Origin: an uncultured Collinsella sp. | Lineage (GTDB): Bacteria > Actinomycetota > Coriobacteriia > Coriobacteriales > Coriobacteriaceae | Direction of reading: 5' to 3' | Length of the DNA: 34,019 bases | NCBI GenBank assembly: GCA_958352845.1 | Contig: CATWQC010000019.1 | Coordinates: forward strand, 1 to 34,019 | In this document: positions 15,949 through 23,733 of the stretch, one piece after another | Layout of the letters: the number at the start of each line of letters is the position of its first letter | Position numbering within the stretch: the first letter of the stretch is position 1 | Made by a program: the position numbers and the translations under genes | Notes under the pieces: model-generated | What the model was told of the DNA's origin: nothing | Databases searched by the model: none | The model's input: the letters and a program-made list of their open reading frames with translations, nothing else

Positions 15949-15979
15949 CGACGAGCGTGGATTTTTGGACGCCTATCTA

Positions 15980-16047
15980 ACGAGCGTGGATAATCTCCCA
16001 CTTTGAGCCTACACGGGGGCCAAAAACGGGAGATTATCCACGCTCGT
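15980..16047. repeat. Dispersed palindrome family B, copy 1 (left of the Fic gene)
   Basis: Perfect 20-bp arms (ACGAGCGTGGATAATCTCCC at 15980-15999 and its complement at 16028-16047) with a 28-base loop. An extra half-arm ACGAGCGTGG lies at 15951. Copy 2 at 17432-17499 has the same arms, the same loop length and a loop differing at only two positions. The two copies bracket the Fic gene in the same orientation. Confidence 0.88.
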
Positions 16048-16164
16048 GTTGAATGATCCGTTTTCCTCTGCGCCCGAGGGACCACTCGACCACCTTGCAC
16101 CAAAGCAATAACGACTTCTCGTCATTAGATCATTCAAATCGAATCTAATAACTATTTTCGCCAT

Positions 16165-16208
16165 AAACTCGTTATTAGAATTGATATGATTAGCCTAATA
16201 ACGAGTTT
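16165..16208 (+). promoter_or_regulatory. Inverted-repeat operator over the Fic gene promoter
   Basis: Perfect 14-bp arms (AAACTCGTTATTAG at 16165-16178, CTAATAACGAGTTT at 16195-16208) with a 16-base spacer containing a -10-like TATGAT (16185-16190). Related half-sites TCTAATAACTA and CGTCATTAGA occur upstream (about 16115-16155). A protein bound here would control the Fic gene. The Fic protein has a C-terminal HTH, so autoregulation is plausible but unproven. Confidence 0.68.
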
Positions 16209-16234
16209 CCGGCACTAAAGATATGGAGGGCGCG

Positions 16235-17407
16235 ATGCAAATCGAGGAGAACGGCCAGGGAACGCTCCGCAATAATCTATCGGGGAAAATGGCTTACTAT
16301 TCGTTTTTGCCAACGCCCTTGCAATCATTGAGGCAGCTAAACCTCACCGAGGAAACCTATCGCACGCTTTCCGCATGCTCACGAAAGCTTGGAGAGCTTG
16401 AAGGCATGCTCTACTTTGTTCCCAACGCCGACATGTATCTGACAATGTACGTGCGCAAAGAAGCACTCCTTTCTTCGCAAATTGAGGGAACCCAGTGCAC
16501 GTTTGACGACCTACTTAGTCCATCGCAAACACAACTCCATCATAAAGATGTCGCAGACGTCGTGAATTACGTCCGTGCTGTCGACCGCGGCGTAGAACTG
16601 CTCAAAAAGATGCCCTTGTGTACGAGGCTTCTCAGGCAGGTTCATGCGGTCCTGCTGGACGGAGTGCGCGGAACGGAGAAGAATCCAGGCGAGCTGCGCT
16701 CCTCACAAAACTGGATTGGCCCTTCAGGCTGCACCATTGCAACTGCATCGTTCGTCCCTCCAAACATTGAAGATTTGAGCAACACGCTCCAGGACCTCGA
16801 ACGATTTATCAATGAGCCTCAAGTCGAAATGGATCCGATCGTGCGGGCGGCGCTCGTCCATTACCAATTTGAAACTGCCCATCCATTCCTAGACGGAAAC
16901 GGTCGCCTGGGCAGGCTTCTCATTACACTTACGCTCATCAATGATGGCGTTCTTCATTCTTGCTTGTTCTATCCATCGTTCCAGTTCAAGAAAAATCGAA
17001 GCGAGTACTACCGACAACTCACATCCGTAAGGGAACGAGGAACTTACGAGGAATGGATAGAGTTTTTCTGCGCCAGTCTTCTTGAGAGTGCGAAGGACTC
17101 GGTAGGGTCTTTAAAGAGTCTTGTTGATCTCCACAACCGTTCGACGGCAGCTATTACCGAAAATCTCGGAAGGACTGCCGCAAACGGACAAAGGCTGCTG
17201 AGCCTTCTTGAAGAGCATCCCATCCTCGACACCGCATTTATCGCTGCCCGACTCGATATCGGTAGGAGCACCGCGAGCTCGCTCGTCAAATCATTTGAAG
17301 AATTGGGTATCCTCCGTCCACTCGACGAGTCAAGACAGAGATACCGACAGTACGGGTATGAAGAGTATCTTTCGATTCTCAGGGAAGACGCTGAGCCGAT
17401 TAGATAG
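16235..17407 (+). CDS. Class II Fic-domain protein with C-terminal winged HTH (putative AMP-transferase)
   Basis: 390 residues. A Fic_N region (~20-110) carries the inhibitory motif SSQIEG (80-85), of the (S/T)xxxE(G/N) form typical of class II self-inhibited Fic proteins. The catalytic motif HPFLDGNGRLGR (216-227) is intact, so nucleotide transfer (usually AMP) to a protein hydroxyl is possible. Residues ~315-370 form a winged HTH (NGQRLLSLLEEHPILDTAFI..LDIGRSTASSLVKSF). ATG at 16235 has GGAGGG 4 bases upstream; an ATG at 16223 is worse placed. Base composition is clearly lower in GC than neighbours, and the gene is flanked by two palindromes, suggesting transfer. No antitoxin gene is adjacent, as expected when the inhibitory helix is built in. 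Confidence 0.9.
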   Translation: MQIEENGQGTLRNNLSGKMAYYSFLPTPLQSLRQLNLTEETYRTLSACSRKLGELEGMLYFVPNADMYLTMYVRKEALLSSQIEGTQCTFDDLLSPSQTQLHHKDVADVVNYVRAVDRGVELLKKMPLCTRLLRQVHAVLLDGVRGTEKNPGELRSSQNWIGPSGCTIATASFVPPNIEDLSNTLQDLERFINEPQVEMDPIVRAALVHYQFETAHPFLDGNGRLGRLLITLTLINDGVLHSCLFYPSFQFKKNRSEYYRQLTSVRERGTYEEWIEFFCASLLESAKDSVGSLKSLVDLHNRSTAAITENLGRTAANGQRLLSLLEEHPILDTAFIAARLDIGRSTASSLVKSFEELGILRPLDESRQRYRQYGYEEYLSILREDAEPIR

Positions 17408-17431
17408 GCACCGCAGCCCAGCCATATTAAA

Positions 17432-17499
17432 ACGAGCGTGGATAATCTCCCACTTTGAGTCCACACGGGGGCCAAAAACGGGAGATTATCCACGCTCAT
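17432..17499. repeat. Dispersed palindrome family B, copy 2 (right of the Fic gene)
   Basis: Arms 17432-17451 and 17480-17499, loop 28 bases reading ACTTTGAG..CACGGGGGCC, nearly identical to the copy at 15980. It starts 25 bases after the Fic stop and may also serve as its 3' hairpin. Confidence 0.88.
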
Positions 17500-17507
17500 T
17501 TCTGACT

Positions 17508-17561
17508 AGTCATTGGGGACGTTCTTAAACGACTAGTCAAACAAGAACGTCCCCAATGACT
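17508..17561. repeat. Dispersed palindrome family C (GGGGACGTTCTT)
   Basis: Perfect 19-bp arms (AGTCATTGGGGACGTTCTT at 17508-17526, complement at 17543-17561) with a 16-base loop. Its right arm runs into the AATGACTAC start of structured element copy 2. The same CGTCCCCAA..AATGACTAC order precedes copy 1 and recurs at 23556-23584. Confidence 0.85.
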
Positions 17562-17737
17562 ACTACGGCAACGCCGATGTTTTGGCAACGACAGCGAAAG
17601 CCCGTCAGAGCGAGCAAGGTGCCTTGAAACGAGGCGGCATTGACCTTCTGGTCATGCCGCCGAAGCTGAAAGGCAGATTGCCGCTCTGGCGGGCTTGCAG
17701 CGTCAACTGGTTACGCGGGTTGGTAAACCCGCGTAAC
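17555..17737 (+). ncRNA. Candidate structured RNA element, copy 2
   Basis: Same architecture as 13697-13878. P1: 17598-17612 with 17682-17696 (AAGCCCGTCAGAGCG, one U-G pair when read on the plus strand). P2: TGCCTT 17620-17625 with AAGGCA 17670-17675. P3: hairpin 17633-17661 with the same bulged T and TTCT loop. P4: hairpin 17710-17737 with 12-bp arms. Against copy 1 the helices differ by paired changes, for example P2 GACGT/ACGTC becoming GCCTT/AAGGC. It ends 3 bases from the pyrE stop codon, exactly as copy 1 does from its neighbour. Confidence 0.72.
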
Positions 17738-17740
17738 TAC

Positions 17741-18424
17741 CTACTCCCGAGCTCCGTACTGCTCGTAGTAGGCGTCGATGGCGGCCTTGAGCTCGTCATC
17801 GATGACGACCTTGCCATCGATCTCGTGGTTGTAGAGGGTCTCGACGACCTCGGCCATGGAAACGATGCTCGCGACGGGGAAACCGTACTTGGCCTCGATC
17901 TCCTTCTGCGCGGTGGTCACGCCGCCCTTGCCGACCTCCATGCGGTTGAGGGACACGATCAGGCCCTTGATTTCGACGTCGGCAGCAGCCTTAACCTTGG
18001 GATAGGTCTCGTCGATGGACTTGCCGCTGGTGGTGACATCCTCGACCATGACCACGCGATCGCCGTCCTGGGGCTCATAGCCCAGCAGGTTGCCCTTGTC
18101 GGCGCCGTGGTCCTTGGCCTCCTTGCGGTCGCAGCAGTACTTGACCTCCTTGCCGTACAGCTCGTGGTAGGCAATTGCGGTCACGACGGCCAGCGGAATG
18201 CCCTTGTAGGCCGGCCCAAACAGCACGTCAAAATCGTCGCCAAAGTTATCGTGGATGGCCTGGGCGTAATACTCGCCCAGCTTCTTGAGCTGATAGCCCG
18301 TCACGTAAGCGCCGGCATTCATAAAGAACGGAGACTGACGGCCGCTCTTGAGCGTAAAGCTGCCGAACTTAAGGACGTCGGACTCAACCATAAACTTGAT
18401 GAACTCTTGCTTGTAAGCCTCCAT
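17741..18424 (-). CDS. pyrE: Orotate phosphoribosyltransferase
   Basis: Joins orotate to PRPP giving OMP and PPi in pyrimidine synthesis; a homodimeric cytosolic enzyme. 227 residues, normal length. The PRPP-binding motif is VVMVEDVTTSGKS (~124-136). Also seen are FTLKSGRQSPFFMNAG, FGPAYKGIPLA and the flexible loop DRKEAKDHGADKG with catalytic Lys and Asp. GAGAGGAG precedes the ATG at 18424. It stands alone; other pyr genes are not in the window. Its 3' end abuts the structured element. Confidence 0.96.
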   Translation of the reverse strand: MEAYKQEFIKFMVESDVLKFGSFTLKSGRQSPFFMNAGAYVTGYQLKKLGEYYAQAIHDNFGDDFDVLFGPAYKGIPLAVVTAIAYHELYGKEVKYCCDRKEAKDHGADKGNLLGYEPQDGDRVVMVEDVTTSGKSIDETYPKVKAAADVEIKGLIVSLNRMEVGKGGVTTAQKEIEAKYGFPVASIVSMAEVVETLYNHEIDGKVVIDDELKAAIDAYYEQYGARE

Positions 18425-18549
18425 GCGGGCTCCTCTCGTAATCGCGTACGTGCCTTCCAGTTTAGCGCAGGCGAAGCGTCGATGCGGGCGCGCTTTGGGG
18501 CCACGGCATTCTGTAAAGGCTTTGTCAGAGGGAATGGTTTTCCGAACAA

Positions 18550-18583
18550 TGGGGTTGACATGTCAAACCCCCTCATCAAGAAT
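18550..18583 (+). promoter_or_regulatory. Possible promoter/operator between pyrE and the mgtA leader
   Basis: A consensus TTGACA (18555-18560) lies within the near-palindrome GGGGTTGACATGTCAAACCCC. A -10 at normal spacing is weak (AAGAAT at 18578-18583). It could be the mgtA promoter with an overlapping operator. The palindrome also reads TTGACA on the minus strand, towards pyrE. Confidence 0.35.
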
Positions 18584-18650
18584 ACGGGCGGATTAAAAAG
18601 GGGTACGAGATACCCAAAGCGCGCTGCGCTCAGCCTTTAGGAGGTGTGCC

Positions 18651-18722
18651 ATGGAAGGCAGTCCTAGTCGAAAAACCTGCATGTCGCCCTCGGCACGCCG
18701 CGAGGACTCCGCACACGCATAA
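18651..18722 (+). CDS. Short leader ORF upstream of the Mg-transport ATPase (23 codons)
   Basis: An excellent ribosome site (AGGAGG, 7 bases before ATG) starts a 23-codon frame, MEGSPSRKTCMSPSARRE.., ending at TAA 18722. It is polar and Arg/Ser/Pro-containing, with no membrane or secretion character. It sits 139 bases before the mgtA start, with a hairpin between them. In enterobacteria the mgtA leader encodes a short peptide (mgtL) whose translation controls read-through. A similar role is inferred here only from position and ribosome-site strength; the sequences are not alike. Confidence 0.45.
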   Translation: MEGSPSRKTCMSPSARREDSAHA

Positions 18723-18738
18723 ACGCCACCGGCAGATC

Positions 18739-18778
18739 GCCAAAACCACCACAAAGGCGCGCTGCACCCTTTGTGGGC
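18739..18778 (+). promoter_or_regulatory. Hairpin in the mgtA leader, partly derived from a dispersed repeat
   Basis: CCACAAAGG (18749-18757) pairs with CCTTTGTGG (18768-18776). The 5' part, CCAAAACCACCACAAAGG, matches one arm of the palindrome at 32246-32296, so this looks like a truncated copy of that repeat lying between the leader ORF and mgtA. A T-run occurs only 35 bases later (TTTTTT at about 18812), so it is not a standard terminator. I saw no M-box (ykoK) motif. Confidence 0.45.
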
Positions 18779-18861
18779 TCAAGAGCTTGACGTGAGCGAC
18801 ATCTAGGTTTTTTGAAGCAAATACGACACGTACGCTAACTCCCCTCAACAAGGAGGACCCT

Positions 18862-21630
18862 ATGCTGATGCTCAAAACCGTCACGGTACTCGAAGCCATC
18901 TCCAAGCGCCGCCGCACGGCGCGCCCTGCCGCTCATACCGGCCTATCCAAGAACACCATATTCGCCGCCACCCATAGTGCCGAGGACGCCCTCGTACTGC
19001 TTGACGCCACGGCAAACGGCCTCACCGTCGAGCAGGCAACTGAGCGCCTGAACGCCGTCGGCCCCAACACCATCGAGGCAACGACCAAAACGCTCGCCCG
19101 CCGCATCGCCGACGCGTTCATCGATCCCTTCGCCGGCATCCTCGCCGCGCTCGCGCTGGTCTCGCTCTACATCGACGTGCTCGCCGTACCCGAGCCGCAG
19201 CGCGACCCCTCCACGGTCATCGTCATCGGCATCATGCTGCTGGTATCGGGCGGTATGAAGTTTATCCAGGAAGCCCGCAGCGGCAATGCGGCCGAGGCCC
19301 TTAAGGACCTGGTCTCCAACACTTGCACCGCCCTGCGCGACGGCGGGCGCATCGAGATCCCCTTCGACGAGCTCGTCCCCGGCGATGTAATCCGTCTCTC
19401 TGCCGGCGATATGGTGCCAGCAGACGCCCGCATCATCACCGCGCGCGACCTGTTTGTGATCGAGTCCGCACTCACCGGCGAGAGCGAGGCCGTCGAGAAG
19501 ACCACCGCCGTCACCGTCGTCGAGGGCGCCGACGGCTCCGCACTGCCACTCTCTGCCTGCAAGAACATCGTCTTTACCGGCACCTCCGTGCAAAACGGCG
19601 CCGCCATGGCGCTTGTCGTTGCCACCGGCTCGGACACCTACCTGGGCGGCATCGCCAAGATGCTCAACGGGCGCGGCGAAAAAAGCGCGTTTGACCGCGG
19701 CGTCTCGAGCGTCTCCATGCTGCTGGTGCGCCTGATGCTCGTTATGGCGCCGGTCGTCTTTGCCATCAACGCCGCCACCAAGGGCAACGTCATCGACGCG
19801 CTGCTGTTCGCCACGAGCGTGGCCGTGGGCATCACGCCGCAGATGCTTCCCGTCATCGTGACCACGAGCCTGTCGCAGGGCGCCAAGGACCTCGCCCGTC
19901 GCCAGGTTATCGTCAAGGAGCTGCCGGCGATTCAAAACCTCGGAGCGATGGACGTCCTGTGCTGCGACAAGACCGGCACCCTCACCGAAGACCGCATCGT
20001 GCTCGAGCGCTACCTCAACACCGATGGCAACGAGGACGCGCGCGTGCTGCGCCATGCGTTTTTGAACAGCTTCTTCCAGACCGGCCTCAAAAATCTTATC
20101 GACCTGGCCGTAATCGACCGTGCCGATGTGACACCCTCGACCGTCGCACCCGATTCCATGCTGGGCCAGAGCCTGCGCGACCGCTACACCAAGGTCGACG
20201 AGGTTCCCTTCGATTTCTCGCGCCGTCGCCTGAGCGTAGTTGTCGCCGACGCCCAAGGCAAAACCCAGATGGTTACCAAGGGCGCCGCCGAGGAAATGCT
20301 CGAGATCTGCTCCTTTGTCGAGATCGATGGCATCGCTCAGCCGCTCACCGACGAGAAGCTCGCCCAGATTCGCAAGCAGATCGCCGGACTTAACGCCGAG
20401 GGCCTACGCGTAATTGCCGTGGCGCAGAAGACCAATCCGCGCTGCGTGGGCGAGTTTGGCATCGCCGACGAGTGCGACATGGTGCTGATGGGCTTTTTGG
20501 CCTTCCTCGATCCGCCCAAAGCAAGTGCCGCGGGCGCCGTCGCCACCCTCGAGGCCAAGGGCGTGGCGGTCAAGGTCCTAACCGGCGACAACGACCGCGT
20601 CGCCGCCACCGTCTGCGAGCAGATTGGTATCGATGCGAGCAACGTCTTGCTCGGCTCCGAGATCGATGCGCTCGATGACGCCGAACTTGCCGAGCGCGCC
20701 GAGAAAACCCACCTCTTCGCCAAGCTCTCGCCGCTGCAGAAGGCGCGCCTGGTACGTGTCATGCGCGAGATGCTCGGCCACACCGTGGGCTTTATGGGCG
20801 ACGGCATCAACGACGCCGCCGCCATGCGTGCGAGCGATTGCGGCATCTCGGTCGATTCGGCCGTCGACATTGCCAAGGAATCCGCCGATATCATCTTGCT
20901 TCAGAAGGACCTGGGCGTGCTCGAGCGCGGCATCATCGAAGGCCGCCGCACTTACGGCAACCTGCTCAAGTACCTCAAGACCACGGTGAGCTCCAACTTT
21001 GGCAATGTGCTGTCCGTGACCGTCGCGAGCCTGTTCTTGCCGTTTTTGCCCATGAGCGCCCTGCAGCTGGTTCTGCTGTCGCTGGTCTACGAGATCATGT
21101 GCATCGCACTGCCGTGGGACACCGTCGATGACGCCTGGACTGCCCGCCCGCGTGCCTGGGACGCCGCGTCCATCAAGGGCTTTATGCTCGAGCTGGGCCC
21201 CGTGAGCTCGCTGTTTGACATCGTGACCTTCGCCGCGCTCTTCTTTGTCGTGTGCCCCGCCGCCGTGGACGCAAGCTGGTCCGAGCTTGCCGCCGCGGGC
21301 GACGTCGCGGGTATGGCGACCTTTGCTGCGCTCTTCCAGAGCGGCTGGTTTGTCGAGTCCATGTGGTCGCAGACACTCGTGGTCCACATGTTGCGCTCCC
21401 CGCATCTGCCGAGCCCGCGCGACCACGCCGCGCCCGCATTGTGCGTTCTTACCGTGCTGGGCCTGGCGCTCGTCACCTGGCTGCCGGCAAGCCCCATCGC
21501 CGATGCGCTCGGCCTCATGCCGCTGCCCGCGAGCTTTTTTGGGCTGCTCATTGGCATCGTTACCGCCTATATCGCGCTCACCCAGCTGGCAAAGCGCCGC
21601 TACATTGCCCGCCACGGCGAGCTGCTGTAG
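18862..21630 (+). CDS. mgtA: P-type ATPase, MgtA/MgtB-like magnesium importer
   Basis: 922-residue integral membrane P3B-type ATPase, full length. In order: N-terminal cytosolic segment, the first membrane pairs (~75-120), actuator domain with ALTGESEAVEK, TM segments around VMAPVVFAINA, the phosphorylation motif CCDKTGTLTED (Asp369), the nucleotide domain (MVTKGAAEEML), the hinge GDGINDAAAMR (~646) and six C-terminal TM segments. SNFGNVLSVTVASLFLPFLPM and WDTVDD are characteristic of the MgtA group and argue against Ca or K pumps. AAGGAGGA precedes the ATG. A long leader with a small ORF and hairpin suggests leader-based control. Convergent with the next gene. Confidence 0.93.
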   Translation: MLMLKTVTVLEAISKRRRTARPAAHTGLSKNTIFAATHSAEDALVLLDATANGLTVEQATERLNAVGPNTIEATTKTLARRIADAFIDPFAGILAALALVSLYIDVLAVPEPQRDPSTVIVIGIMLLVSGGMKFIQEARSGNAAEALKDLVSNTCTALRDGGRIEIPFDELVPGDVIRLSAGDMVPADARIITARDLFVIESALTGESEAVEKTTAVTVVEGADGSALPLSACKNIVFTGTSVQNGAAMALVVATGSDTYLGGIAKMLNGRGEKSAFDRGVSSVSMLLVRLMLVMAPVVFAINAATKGNVIDALLFATSVAVGITPQMLPVIVTTSLSQGAKDLARRQVIVKELPAIQNLGAMDVLCCDKTGTLTEDRIVLERYLNTDGNEDARVLRHAFLNSFFQTGLKNLIDLAVIDRADVTPSTVAPDSMLGQSLRDRYTKVDEVPFDFSRRRLSVVVADAQGKTQMVTKGAAEEMLEICSFVEIDGIAQPLTDEKLAQIRKQIAGLNAEGLRVIAVAQKTNPRCVGEFGIADECDMVLMGFLAFLDPPKASAAGAVATLEAKGVAVKVLTGDNDRVAATVCEQIGIDASNVLLGSEIDALDDAELAERAEKTHLFAKLSPLQKARLVRVMREMLGHTVGFMGDGINDAAAMRASDCGISVDSAVDIAKESADIILLQKDLGVLERGIIEGRRTYGNLLKYLKTTVSSNFGNVLSVTVASLFLPFLPMSALQLVLLSLVYEIMCIALPWDTVDDAWTARPRAWDAASIKGFMLELGPVSSLFDIVTFAALFFVVCPAAVDASWSELAAAGDVAGMATFAALFQSGWFVESMWSQTLVVHMLRSPHLPSPRDHAAPALCVLTVLGLALVTWLPASPIADALGLMPLPASFFGLLIGIVTAYIALTQLAKRRYIARHGELL

Positions 21631-21731
21631 CAAGTAGACGGAAAACGCCCTGCCAGCTGCCGTTGCCACTACCACAGCTGCCAACGCCGCTGCCGTTGCC
21701 TCTGCCGCCGCCGCAGTCTATCCCCCCAGCA

Positions 21732-21796
21732 ATTGCGGTGAAATAGTTCCTGTTTAAAGCCCCGTGACTTTAATTTAGGGACTATTCCACCGCAAC
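21732..21796. repeat. Dispersed palindrome family A, copy 2
   Basis: Arms 21732-21751 and 21777-21796 (ATTGCGGTGAAATAGTTCCT and its near complement) with a 25-base loop, matching 1395-1461. It lies between the convergent mgtA and luxR-type genes, 15 bases beyond the stop of the latter. Confidence 0.8.
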
Positions 21797-21811
21797 TTAT
21801 TGGGAGATTAG

Positions 21812-23356
21812 CTAGTCCTTGGGTGTCCAGGACCAGAAGAAGTTGATAAGGGCCACACGCGAGGCGGTACCGGCCTTTTTGTTGATCGAGGAAATGTGGC
21901 GATAGAGCGTGGAGCGCGAAAGAAAGAGCGTTGTGGCGATGTCCTGAACGCTCTGGTCCGAAACGACCAAGGCCTCAAGAATATCGCGCTCGCGCTCTGT
22001 AAGCCCAAAGGTGGCGACGAAGGCATCAAGGCGTTCATCGGACGTGAGCTCCGCTGCCTCCACGGGCTCGGGGTCGGAGCATGTGGGCGCAAGATCCCCA
22101 CCAAGATCGTCGGTGGCAAGCGTCAGTCCGTCCCGCATCGCGGCATCATCGGCTCGTTGCCCCAACTGCCCCAGCAGCGTAATCGCAATACCCACAAACA
22201 TCACGAGCGCCGCGCCGACTGCAGCCAGCACGTTTTGACTCAAAATAATCGCCACCGCCGGCGCCGTCACGAGCATCGAGCACACGTTGTTGACGACGCG
22301 GCCCATGCACGGCCAAAAATATGACCAGCGCGCATAGAGCGAGATGGCGGCGAATTTTGTGGTAAAGAACACCACAAAGAAGCCCGGGCCCAGATAAAAG
22401 ATGATCGTGGCAGCAAGCTCGTTGCCGCCATTGCCGTCGATGATGAGCACAAAGAACGAAAGCGTAGACAACATGGCGGCGCATGTCATGCCGATATTCA
22501 TATACGAACGGCCGCGCAGGTCAAATAGGACGCCGGCGGCCAACGAGCTCACGACAAGCAGCAGGCGCGGCCAGTCACCCAAATCAACGGCTCCGGTAGC
22601 ATGCAGGGTCGTGAGGCCCGCGTTGAGAGCGGCGAATACGCCGGAAAGATACGCTGTCGCCACGGTCAAGCGAGCTGCAGTGCGGCGGAATGCCGCCTTT
22701 GCCTCGGGATCGTCATGCCACTTGGCGCCATATTCCAGAGCATCTACCGAAAGCCCGGCAACACTGGGTTCAAAGCTGGGATCGGACTCGTCGCGCAGCT
22801 TGGCGCGTCGGGCACCGTGGAGCGACGCCACCTGCGCGATCGCGCAGACGACCAGAACAGCCTGCTGAGGAATGCCGGCAGGCATCACCATGTGGTTGAG
22901 CACCTGCACCAGAACGCCCATGGCGTAGGAAAGTGCAGCCGCACGCGCCAAGCAGGGCGTCCGTGCAAAGCGCCGCGCAAAGTTTGCATGGGCAGTCGAT
23001 CCGCAGTAGCCCAGCGCGCAGCACGCCACCAAACCGCCGGCAATTATCACCTCAACCTGAACCGCCATAATCAACAGCAGCAATGCCGCCACCAGCAAAA
23101 CGCCCGTAACGTCACTCGTTGCTTCAATGGCATGGGGACGGCGATAGTACAGAATAGGACGCACAAAAAAGCCAATCACGCTCGCGCCGATAACAAGGCT
23201 CTCATAAATAACAACCTCGTCCGGAGACACGAACTCGGCCATGCGCACATCAAAAAGATACTCGCACGCCAAAAACGTGAAGAAGAACAGCGCCAGGCAT
23301 ATAATCTCCCGAATGCCCCGACGCAAATATGCGGTTGTGTCTCCCATGCCCCTCAT
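21812..23356 (-). CDS. Membrane-anchored LuxR-family regulator with MFS-like N-terminal domain
   Basis: 514 residues. About 12 hydrophobic segments fill residues ~15-415 in two groups of six, separated by a polar stretch (SLHGARRAKLRDESDPSFEP.., ~190-225), like a major-facilitator fold without obvious transport motifs. The C-terminal ~65 residues are a LuxR HTH (FGLTERERDILEALVVSDQS..STLYRHISSINKKAG). This architecture is common in Coriobacteriia, where such proteins regulate neighbouring or distant metabolic genes in response to small molecules. ATG at 23356 is preferred over a TTG further upstream, but both sites are weak. The nearest candidate target is not obvious; mgtA converges on it. 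Confidence 0.88.
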   Translation of the reverse strand: MRGMGDTTAYLRRGIREIICLALFFFTFLACEYLFDVRMAEFVSPDEVVIYESLVIGASVIGFFVRPILYYRRPHAIEATSDVTGVLLVAALLLLIMAVQVEVIIAGGLVACCALGYCGSTAHANFARRFARTPCLARAAALSYAMGVLVQVLNHMVMPAGIPQQAVLVVCAIAQVASLHGARRAKLRDESDPSFEPSVAGLSVDALEYGAKWHDDPEAKAAFRRTAARLTVATAYLSGVFAALNAGLTTLHATGAVDLGDWPRLLLVVSSLAAGVLFDLRGRSYMNIGMTCAAMLSTLSFFVLIIDGNGGNELAATIIFYLGPGFFVVFFTTKFAAISLYARWSYFWPCMGRVVNNVCSMLVTAPAVAIILSQNVLAAVGAALVMFVGIAITLLGQLGQRADDAAMRDGLTLATDDLGGDLAPTCSDPEPVEAAELTSDERLDAFVATFGLTERERDILEALVVSDQSVQDIATTLFLSRSTLYRHISSINKKAGTASRVALINFFWSWTPKD

Positions 23357-23733
23357 GGTTAACCCCCAGCCGCTCAATTGTCCGGAAATCTATTTTAATA
23401 AAGAACCAGTCTCAATATCGAAGCCAGGCTTGAAATGCTGCAAATTTGACCCCAGCCGTCCACATCACGCCGCGATTTTGAGCCGCATGGACCAGAAGGG
23501 ACACGCGCGGCCTCTAGCTCGGCAAGGAGTGTCCCCAACTGCCACTCATTTAAGTACGTCCCCAATGAGTGCCCAATGACTACCCGCAGCAAGGAGTGTC
23601 CCTATGTGTCGGATGAAAAATGGGCCATGTGTCCCAGTTGTGGAGACTCCTTGAGCCGTCTGGGTATCGCGAAGGATCGCGCACTCCCCCATCATCAAAA
23701 GTGACACACGCTACCAGTTGATGGGAGGCAGCC
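23357..23733. repeat. Gene-free region with nested dispersed repeats
   Basis: About 375 bases without a convincing gene. GCAAGGAGTGTCCC occurs twice (23522 and 23588). CACTCATT (23543-23550) pairs with AATGAGTG (23564-23571). The stretch 23522-23584 aligns with 13641-13705. A tiny frame with CPSCGDSL at ~23630 is conserved-looking but has no ribosome site and reads through repeat sequence. The promoter of the zinc-ribbon operon should be near the right end, but I cannot pick it out. Confidence 0.55.

Noticed and set aside
18640..18862. M-box (ykoK) magnesium riboswitch upstream of mgtA
   Set aside because: The conserved M-box core sequences are not visible and the space is partly taken by a coding-like leader ORF and a repeat fragment.
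18943..20256. 437-codon minus-strand open frame inside mgtA
   Set aside because: Antisense to a complete P-type ATPase; composition (runs of Gly, Asp, His, Val) is typical of an opposite-frame artefact.
23606..23702. Tiny frame with a CPSCGDSL zinc-knuckle-like motif
   Set aside because: No ribosome site, lies within repeated sequence, and the open frame is too short to separate from chance.
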